NCBI GenBank assembly: GCA_001803705.1
Contig: MHDY01000067.1
Location: 1-6,522, forward strand
Reading direction: 5' to 3'
Length of the DNA: 6,522 nucleotides
Origin: Nitrospirae bacterium GWC2_56_14
GTDB lineage: Bacteria > Nitrospirota > UBA9217
How positions within the stretch are numbered: position 1 is the stretch's first letter; the number at the start of each line of letters is the position of its first letter. The notes below the pieces were generated by a model. That model searched no databases and was not told where the DNA came from. It worked only from the letters and a program-made list of their open reading frames with translations. Of the stretch, positions 1-4,497 are shown in pieces. Both the position numbers and the translations under genes were made by a program.

Positions 1-147
1 CTCTCATCCCGGGTCGTCATCATCGGGATGAGCGCCGATGATCTTGGCATAGCCTTCCTGAATGCCGGAGCGAACGATTTTCTTCAGAAACCCTTTATAC
101 CTTACCGACTCGCCATGATGATCGACGGCGGGGACATCCTCTCCTAA
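1..147 (+). CDS. Response regulator receiver domain, C-terminal fragment (5' end outside window)
   Basis: Frame 1 is open from the window edge to a TAA and gives 48 residues ending in ...MIDGGDILS. The piece reads RVVIIGMSADDLGIAFLNAG then ANDFLQKPFIPYRLAMMI. This is the end of a CheY-like receiver: the beta4 strand (VVIIGMSA), the helix4 segment with the usual xxAFxAGAxDF pattern, and beta5 with the conserved Lys-Pro pair at residues 30-31. The phosphoacceptor Asp lies outside the window. The protein stops about 16 residues after the Lys-Pro pair, so helix 5 is slightly short and no output domain follows the receiver; any other domain would have to be N-terminal. It could partner a histidine kinase upstream, or the kinase at 4498, but neither is shown. 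The receiver assignment is fairly secure and the role is unknown. Confidence 0.8.
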   Translation, partial: LSSRVVIIGMSADDLGIAFLNAGANDFLQKPFIPYRLAMMIDGGDILS

Positions 148-467
148 AGAATACCTCCAGCATTACACTTCGAACTATCGGCTCCTTATCGTTATTGTTT
201 GCAAATCTTCCGGGTTTAGTTGGGTTATTCGTGTTCTTCATTTACGGAATGAGCGGGAAGTGGTTTATAGAGCATACATAGACACAGGGACAATTTACCT
301 ACCACATAAAAGTCAGAAAAGCCTCATTTTCTATCTATCCCACCACGTGCCATCAGGTTGGCTATCGGCTCTCTGGACAAGAATGCATCTTTTCTGATAG
401 AATGCGCATCACTACATTGTCCGACTGGTTCTGCCTGCCGGTCAACTATTCTCAAAGGGGAGTGTCT
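148..467. other. Intergenic region between the receiver fragment and the 468 gene
   Basis: No convincing coding region was found in these 320 bases. The minus-strand frame crossing into the next gene is an antisense shadow. The region is more AT-rich than its surroundings. It contains a short AT-stem dyad (AGAAAA, 6-nt loop, TTTTCT; 315-332), a 10-bp direct repeat CTATCGGCTC (175-184 and 362-371), and the promoter listed at 374-403. No intrinsic terminator with a U-tract was recognised after the receiver gene. Confidence 0.6.
374..403 (+). promoter_or_regulatory. Sigma70-type promoter for the 131-aa gene
   Basis: TGGACA (374-379) and TAGAAT (398-403) are each one mismatch from the consensus -35 and -10 hexamers, with 18 bp between them. 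Transcription would begin near 410. This places the ATG at 402 inside the -10 box and favours the downstream ATG at 468, which has its own Shine-Dalgarno sequence. Sequence match only. Confidence 0.55.
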
Positions 468-863
468 ATGGAATCTGCTGCCGATATGGCGAAGAGACAC
501 GGTTTGGAAAAGTATCTGGACAATCCTGCCGAACTGAACGATGCGATCTTTAACCTTATGCTGCTGCAGGAAACCATACAGATCGAGCAGGCACAGCGCC
601 TCAAGATCCGTACTGCCGGAACCGAGACCATTTTGAGCAAACGCACGGTTCACGGCAAGTTCATCGCCGGCTGCACCGGTGATAAACAGTACGGTTATGC
701 GGTGGAAACCGCGCTCCGCGCCGCTACCACCGTTGTAGCTGTTTTCCAGCGGGGGCTTTTTATCAGCATGCTTGAACGGATGGGCATCCCTAAGGACCGG
801 ATCTCACAGTATTGCGACAGCGTCATCATCTCTGACGATACTCATTGCAGCGACAGGGATTGA
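468..863 (+). CDS. Hypothetical protein, 131 aa, no recognised family
   Basis: The start at 468 is chosen over the in-frame ATG at 402 because an AAAGGGGAG ribosome-binding site sits just upstream (455-463) and the 402 codon overlaps a promoter -10 box. The protein appears soluble and mostly helical. Residues 1-50 are charged (MESAADMAKR, then a helix rich in Gln, Glu and Leu), and residues 78-105 are a moderately hydrophobic helix (AVETALRAATTVVAVFQRG). The last 15 residues are acidic and polar. Three cysteines occur at 69, 116 and 127. No signal peptide, catalytic motif or known domain was recognised. It ends 19 bp before the stop codon of the convergent lipoprotein gene. Coding status is supported by promoter, RBS and sensible composition; function is unknown. 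Confidence 0.6.
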   Translation: MESAADMAKRHGLEKYLDNPAELNDAIFNLMLLQETIQIEQAQRLKIRTAGTETILSKRTVHGKFIAGCTGDKQYGYAVETALRAATTVVAVFQRGLFISMLERMGIPKDRISQYCDSVIISDDTHCSDRD

Positions 864-882
864 ATTGACCTGCCACGGGAAC

Positions 883-1056
883 TCAGTGCCGGTCCCCCCC
901 GCGCCTGCTGTCACTATCCCCGCCGCGTCTATCATGGTGATCATCGCCGCCACGTCCACCCCCCCGATGACCATCTGCAGGTACGAAAACAGGGAAACAG
1001 CCGCTCACTGCGGCCAAGAGCAGAGTGAGAACGATCAAACGAATGTGCTTTAACAT
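883..1056 (-). CDS. Small Gly/Arg/Asp/His-rich lipoprotein, 57 aa
   Basis: Reading the minus strand from the ATG at 1056 gives MLKHIRLIVLTLLLAAVSGC followed by FPVFVPADGHRGGGRGGDDH and a tail of HDRRGGDSDSRRGGDRH. Residues 1-20 are a typical lipoprotein signal peptide: a basic n-region, a leucine-rich core, and the lipobox AVSGC with Cys20 as the lipidated residue. The mature part would be only 38 residues, composed almost entirely of Gly, Arg, Asp and His, hence extended and disordered and possibly binding metal or polyanion. An AGAGG Shine-Dalgarno element lies upstream on the minus strand (about 1066-1070). The gene converges with the 468-863 gene. Similar short lipoproteins with glycine- and histidine-rich tails occur in many Gram-negative genomes without a known role. 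Two runs of seven C on the plus strand (within 894-900 and 959-965) fall inside the gene, so a sequencing slip could alter the C-terminus. Confidence 0.7.
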   Translation of the reverse strand: MLKHIRLIVLTLLLAAVSGCFPVFVPADGHRGGGRGGDDHHDRRGGDSDSRRGGDRH

Positions 1057-1073
1057 GGTATTTTCCTCTCTTG

Positions 1074-1085
1074 ATACAAATGTAT
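1074..1085. promoter_or_regulatory. 12-bp palindrome in the lipoprotein leader
   Basis: ATACAAATGTAT has perfect 5-bp arms (ATACA and TGTAT) around AA. It sits 18 bp upstream of the lipoprotein start codon, immediately before its Shine-Dalgarno sequence. Its size and position fit an operator half-site or a small leader hairpin, but AT-rich dyads of this length also occur by chance. Confidence 0.25.
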
Positions 1086-1125
1086 TGATTCACGAAAACC
1101 AGTTCTGTTACCTTCCCTTATCTCA

Positions 1126-1131
1126 AGTATA
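1126..1131 (-). promoter_or_regulatory. Possible -10 box for the small lipoprotein gene
   Basis: On the minus strand the hexamer TATACT lies 70 bp upstream of the lipoprotein start. It is one mismatch from the -10 consensus. No good -35 hexamer is seen at 16-18 bp, so the call is weak. Confidence 0.25.
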
Positions 1132-1261
1132 ACACGGTGCTGCGGGTTTTTATGACAGGCTGACACTGAGCGGTATGGAGGGGGATAGCAAATGCCAGCA
1201 GTTCGTACACTCGGCGTGAACACACCTCCCGGTGCTCCCGGGAAGAGCTGAAATCCTGCCC

Positions 1262-1290
1262 TTGACAAGGACCTCTGCCCGCTCTATGAT
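1262..1290 (+). promoter_or_regulatory. Strong sigma70-type promoter for the 1317 gene
   Basis: A perfect TTGACA (1262-1267), a 17-bp spacer and TATGAT (1285-1290, one mismatch) make this the best promoter match in the window. Transcription would start near 1297, giving a leader of about 20 nt with the AGGAGG Shine-Dalgarno sequence at 1306-1311. The short leader leaves no space for a riboswitch. Confidence 0.75.
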
Positions 1291-1316
1291 TAAATTCTCT
1301 CGTTGAGGAGGTGTGG

Positions 1317-2021
1317 ATGAATCAGTATTTTAAACTGGTCTATGCTTATAAATTCACTGATGGACCGATCATAAAATTCGAACTGCTCCTGGATGAAGTG
1401 ACCCTGGCATTTATACCCGGGGAGCGCCGCAGTCTGCCGGACTGGGCTCGCCTGGGTTATCACCAATGCGCGAACTGCCCGCTGGACGAGCGAAAACATC
1501 CCTATTGTCCCATTGCCGCCAATTTCTCCGGGATCTCCGAGAAGTTCACGAGCTTTGCCTCTCATGACCGGGTGAGCGTGGTGGTCCTTGTGGAAGAACG
1601 GACCTATCAGAAAGACACGACGGTCCAGATGGGGCTCAGCCCGCTCCTGGGCATCATCATGGCAACGAGCGGCTGCCCGATCATGGATCAGCTCAAGCCC
1701 ATGGTGCGTTTCCATCTGCCTTTCGCGAGCCTGGACGAAACGATATTTCGCATGGTCTCCATGCACCTCGTGGCGCAGTATCTCCGAAAACAGGAGGGGA
1801 AAAGCGCCGACTGGTCGCTTGACGGATTAACGCAGGTCTATGAGCAGGTGGGAGTGGTGAACCGCGATTTTGTCGACCGGCTGCTGGGAGCCGCCAGGAA
1901 CGACGTGAACGTGAATGCCCTCGTGAACCTGGACGCCTTCGCTAAAATGGTGCCGCTGGCTGCGGATAGAATGCTCAAAAAGATCTCCCCGTACTTCGCC
2001 GCTCTTCTGGACCGTCCCTGA
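1317..2021 (+). CDS. Conserved-looking cysteine-containing protein of unknown function, 234 aa
   Basis: The ATG at 1317 is preceded by AGGAGG at 1306-1311 with 5-nt spacing. The in-frame GTG at 1311 overlaps that ribosome-binding site and is not used here. The N-terminal 40 residues look like a small beta-rich module (YKFTDGPIIKFELLLDE). Next is a cysteine cluster at C51, C54 and C64 with H49 and H61 close by (HQCANCPLDERKHPYCP), which resembles a metal-binding or redox site. A region with TYQKDTTVQMGLSPLLGIIM and then the ATSGCP motif (C120) leads into a FHLPFASLDET segment. The C-terminal third is helical (DWSLDGLTQVYEQVGVVNRD, then NDVNVNALVNLDAFA). No signal peptide or membrane segment is seen. 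The motifs look like those of a conserved uncharacterised family, but I cannot name a domain with certainty. It is probably monocistronic, with its own promoter and hairpins after the stop. Confidence 0.75.
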   Translation: MNQYFKLVYAYKFTDGPIIKFELLLDEVTLAFIPGERRSLPDWARLGYHQCANCPLDERKHPYCPIAANFSGISEKFTSFASHDRVSVVVLVEERTYQKDTTVQMGLSPLLGIIMATSGCPIMDQLKPMVRFHLPFASLDETIFRMVSMHLVAQYLRKQEGKSADWSLDGLTQVYEQVGVVNRDFVDRLLGAARNDVNVNALVNLDAFAKMVPLAADRMLKKISPYFAALLDRP

Positions 2022-2022
2022 C

Positions 2023-2064
2023 GCCGGACCGAACCGGCCCGTATGCGCCGCGAAACCGGCGCAT
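2023..2064 (+). terminator. Two adjacent small hairpins after the 234-aa gene
   Basis: Two dyads follow the TGA. The first is GCCGG (2023-2027) with CCGGC (2034-2038) and a 6-nt loop. The second is ATGCGCCG (2043-2050) with CGGCGCAT (2057-2064), an 8-bp perfect GC-rich stem around CGAAAC. No T-run follows directly; a T-rich stretch starts near 2081. They could attenuate read-through or stabilise the mRNA end, but they are not a textbook intrinsic terminator. Confidence 0.35.
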
Positions 2065-2089
2065 TGGCATGACGGGGCCACTTTCTTCT

Positions 2090-2118
2090 TTGTCTTGTTG
2101 TTTCTCCTGTGTTACAAT
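2090..2118 (+). promoter_or_regulatory. Sigma70-type promoter for the globin sensor cluster
   Basis: TTGTCT (2090-2095), a 17-bp spacer and TACAAT (2113-2118) lie just upstream of the GTG at 2140. Transcription would begin near 2125, so the Shine-Dalgarno sequence at 2126-2130 would be at the extreme 5' end of the message. An earlier start or read-through from upstream is therefore also possible. Confidence 0.45.
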
Positions 2119-2139
2119 TGCCGCTGGAGGTAGGGGCTG

Positions 2140-3036
2140 GTGAGATCATTCAAAGAGATCAAGCACGATTACCGGTTCACGGCGGAAGATGAGCGGCGTC
2201 TTGCACAGCTGCGGCCGTTCATGGAAGAGCATGCCGAGGAGGTCATGAGCACACTCAATCTCTGGATCATGGGGACCAAAGGGGCGGCGCAGTTCTTCAC
2301 CGACGAGACCAGGAAAAAACACGTCTTTGACGCCCAGCGGGTATGGTTCCTGGAGCTCTTTTCCGGCACCTACGACAACCGCTACTACGAAAAGCTCATT
2401 CACATCGGGGCCACCCACGTGCGGCATACTGTTGCCGCCCATTATATGAATCGGGCCGTCAACCTCGTCAGGAACGCCTGTACGGGTCTTCTGCAGATCC
2501 GGGACGAGGACCGGGCAACAACAACGGACATGATCGTTTCGCTCGGCAAGATCCTTGACATCAGTCTTGACGTCATAACCACCTCGTACATCGAAGAAGA
2601 GATCAGGACCTATTCGCCGGTCTATAAAGTAAAGAGCGCGCTGATCAACTTCTCGGAATGGTTTGCCCAGACCACCAACCTGGTGCTGGTGCTCGCGCTC
2701 ATCGGCCTTACCCTGGGAGTTGTCTGGCTCTTTGTGCAGGATGTGATGCATCTCCTGTCGGGCGATGTGGAAGGGGGCATTATTGCGGCGCTGGGCTCCA
2801 TGCTGCTTTTGTGGCTCATGATCGAACTGATGAACACGGAGATCTCCCACCTCAAAGGCGGGAAGTTCCATATCAGCGTGTTCGTGGGCGTGGCCCTGGT
2901 GACCATGATCCGGGAGACCATGATCGCAACGCTGAAGCATGAAAATCCGGAATCGATCTATTACCTTATAGCCGCCATCCTGGTCATCGGGTTCGTTTTC
3001 TGGATCGTGACCAAGGCCGAGGATAGGCCCCGGTGA
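2140..3036 (+). CDS. Globin-coupled membrane sensor: protoglobin domain fused to PsiE-type membrane domain, 298 aa
   Basis: The N-terminal 160 residues form a protoglobin/globin-coupled-sensor domain. The diagnostic proximal-histidine stretch is HIGATHVRHTVAAHYM (residues 88-103), with His93 the expected heme ligand (F8). Residues 165-295 carry four membrane segments, about 180-200, 213-231, 243-262 and 273-291. Segments 2-3 contain IEL, then H237, then IRET, typical of the PsiE family (phosphate-starvation-inducible membrane protein). The layout matches the described Geobacter sulfurreducens GsGCS, a roughly 162-residue heme globin followed by a four-helix membrane domain. Heme binding would let it sense O2, NO, CO or redox state at the inner face of the cytoplasmic membrane; the output is unknown. 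The GTG start is supported by GGAGG at 2126-2130, 9 nt upstream. It is the first gene of the cluster with the CBS and HPP genes. Domain identity is confident from motifs; ligand and output are inference. Confidence 0.85.
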   Translation: MRSFKEIKHDYRFTAEDERRLAQLRPFMEEHAEEVMSTLNLWIMGTKGAAQFFTDETRKKHVFDAQRVWFLELFSGTYDNRYYEKLIHIGATHVRHTVAAHYMNRAVNLVRNACTGLLQIRDEDRATTTDMIVSLGKILDISLDVITTSYIEEEIRTYSPVYKVKSALINFSEWFAQTTNLVLVLALIGLTLGVVWLFVQDVMHLLSGDVEGGIIAALGSMLLLWLMIELMNTEISHLKGGKFHISVFVGVALVTMIRETMIATLKHENPESIYYLIAAILVIGFVFWIVTKAEDRPR

Positions 3037-3122
3037 GCGGTCTTTTTAGTTACGAAAATTCTTTCCGGCATACCCTGGGATCGTAGAATGCCACGGTGAA
3101 GCTGGTGCATGGAGGGTAACAG

Positions 3123-3743
3123 ATGGACAATGATCTTAAACAATGCGGCATTTCCGAAGAAGATATCAGGGCGGGGCTCACGGACCTCAAGGGGTTTGTG
3201 GACATCACCGAAGAAGACCTGATGAAGATCTATTCCTCGGCGCTGAAACATGCGAGGAACCGGGAGCAGTCAGGGATGACCGTCGCGCATCTCATGACCA
3301 GGGACGTGGTCACGGTGAAGAAGGATACTCCGCTGGAAGAAGCGGCACGGCGGCTTACGGGCCTCAGGATCAGCGGCATGCCGGTGGTGGATGATCAGGA
3401 CAAGGTCCTCGGCGTTATCGGCGAACTGGATATCATGGCTGTGCTGAGCGGAAAAAAAGCGCGGGGTCTCAAGGATCTGCTCCGCCGCCTCATGGGAGAG
3501 CCGTCGCCGGTGCGGAAGGAAGGGGACCAGGTGGGGCATGTCATGAGCACTCCGGCGATCACCATCAAAAAAACGGTCGATGTGCGGGATGCGGCGCGGG
3601 TCCTGGATTCTCACCGGATCAAGCGGCTGCCGGTCGTGGATGACGAGGGAAAACTGATCGGTGTCATCTCCCGTGCCGACATCGTACGGGCCATGGGCAA
3701 GACCATGGAAGAACGGGCCGTCATCTCCATGCAGAAACGCTAG
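3123..3743 (+). CDS. Tandem CBS-domain protein, 206 aa
   Basis: A GGAGGG Shine-Dalgarno sequence lies 6 nt before the ATG. Residues 1-48 form a helical N-terminal extension (ISEEDIRAGL, then DITEEDLMKIY). CBS1 spans about 52-110 (VAHLMTRDVVTVKKDTPLEE, then ISGMPVVDD) and CBS2 about 136-194 (VGHVMSTPAITIKKTVDVRD, then IKRLPVVDD). The pair should form a Bateman module that binds adenosine nucleotides. CBS2 keeps the ribose/phosphate signature SRAD (S183 to D186), while CBS1 has GELD at the equivalent place and lacks the Ser/Thr, so one site may be weak or selective. No membrane segment is present. The gene is 86 bp after the globin sensor and 19 bp before the HPP gene. CBS domains are often fused to HPP proteins, so it probably regulates that neighbour as a separate subunit. 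A weak TAGAAT at 3084-3089 might be an internal promoter. Confidence 0.9.
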   Translation: MDNDLKQCGISEEDIRAGLTDLKGFVDITEEDLMKIYSSALKHARNREQSGMTVAHLMTRDVVTVKKDTPLEEAARRLTGLRISGMPVVDDQDKVLGVIGELDIMAVLSGKKARGLKDLLRRLMGEPSPVRKEGDQVGHVMSTPAITIKKTVDVRDAARVLDSHRIKRLPVVDDEGKLIGVISRADIVRAMGKTMEERAVISMQKR

Positions 3744-3762
3744 GAAGAGGGCAGGTTCCGCC

Positions 3763-4308
3763 ATGACATTCCGTGAATATCTGCTGAAAATGAAGGGCAG
3801 TACCAAAAGCCCTCCCGGCGTGGGAATAGGCGAACTTGCCTGGTCGTGGCTCGGCGCCGTGCTCGGCATCGGTCTCTGCGGTTATTTGTCGTCCCAATAT
3901 TTCGAGCCGAAGGACCAGTCGCTCATCATCGGTTCTTTCGGCGCATCGGCCGTCCTCCTCTACGCCGCGATCAAAAGCCCCTTGGCCCAGCCGCGGAACC
4001 TTGTGGGAGGGCATATCATATCCGCGCTTATCGGCGTGGCCTGCTTTCAACTGTTCGGCAATACGATCTGGATCGCTTCCGCCCTTGCGGTATCCCTTGC
4101 AATCGTTGCCATGCTCGCCACCAAGACCCTGCACCCTCCCGGAGGCGCCACAGCCCTTATCGCGGTCATCGGAGGCGCCAAGGTCCACAGCCTCGGTTTT
4201 TACTATGCGCTGCTTCCCGCCGGCGCCGGCGCCATCATCTTGCTGATCGTCGCGCTCCTGGTGAACAACCTTTCCCGCAACAGAAAATATCCTGAGTACT
4301 GGGTATAA
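3763..4308 (+). CDS. HPP-family integral membrane protein, 181 aa
   Basis: The signature HPPGGA occurs at residues 124-129 and the conserved stretch GSFGASAVLLYAAIKSPLAQ begins at residue 57, followed by PRNLVGGH; both define the HPP family. Hydrophobic segments lie near 24-45, 54-71, 83-98, 101-118 and 144-168, so four or five membrane helices with a short basic C-terminal tail (SRNRKYPEYWV). Plant and cyanobacterial HPP proteins have been reported to move nitrite; bacterial members are mostly untested, so nitrite or another small anion is only a candidate substrate. The start at 3763 is chosen because upstream in-frame codons run inside the CBS gene, and a GGAAGAGG element (3743-3750) starts at the CBS stop codon. 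The 19-bp gap implies co-transcription and perhaps translational coupling with the CBS gene. Confidence 0.9.
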   Translation: MTFREYLLKMKGSTKSPPGVGIGELAWSWLGAVLGIGLCGYLSSQYFEPKDQSLIIGSFGASAVLLYAAIKSPLAQPRNLVGGHIISALIGVACFQLFGNTIWIASALAVSLAIVAMLATKTLHPPGGATALIAVIGGAKVHSLGFYYALLPAGAGAIILLIVALLVNNLSRNRKYPEYWV

Positions 4309-4372
4309 TACCTCCGCGGCTTTGGTGATTTTATCCGTTCTCCGCGCTGGTTCTGCCTCCAGGTTACCATTC

Positions 4373-4393
4373 CGCAATCCGAAATCCACAATC
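4373..4393. repeat. Three degenerate 7-bp tandem units
   Basis: CGCAATC, CGAAATC and CACAATC follow each other directly in the HPP-kinase intergenic region, with a partial GAATC unit after them. Each unit shares the pattern C-x-x-A-A/T-T-C ending. The array is too short to be a CRISPR or replication iteron cluster. It may be a remnant of an intergenic repeat or a chance array. Confidence 0.35.
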
Positions 4394-4497
4394 GAATCGG
4401 CCCTTGCCTTTTGCGGCTGTTTCCTGTAATTTCGTCTCTAGTCTTTATCTGCTGCGTGGAAAAGCATCCTCTCTCTTAGGAGGTTTAACGGGATATC

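Noticed and set aside
402..467. 22-residue N-terminal extension of the 131-aa protein
   Set aside because: The ATG at 402 lies in the promoter -10 box and has no ribosome-binding site, while the ATG at 468 has a good one.
772..1053. 93-aa plus-strand frame across the lipoprotein gene
   Set aside because: It overlaps the end of the 131-aa gene and has no ribosome-binding site; the minus strand carries a clear lipoprotein with its own RBS.
2146..2940. 264-aa minus-strand open frame antisense to the globin sensor
   Set aside because: The plus strand encodes clear protoglobin and PsiE motifs; the antisense translation is His/Asp/Glu-rich with no recognisable motif.
3661..3762. 34-residue N-terminal extension of the HPP protein
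   Set aside because: It lies inside the CBS gene in another frame and its sequence is unlike an HPP N-terminus.
4304..4309. Perfect TATAAT overlapping the HPP stop codon
   Set aside because: No -35 hexamer or extended -10 TG is present at the right spacing and it lies 189 bp from the kinase start, so it was not called a promoter.
3270..4389. Two minus-strand frames (199 and 222 aa) antisense to the CBS and HPP genes
   Set aside because: Both overlap well-supported family members on the plus strand and show only shadow composition.
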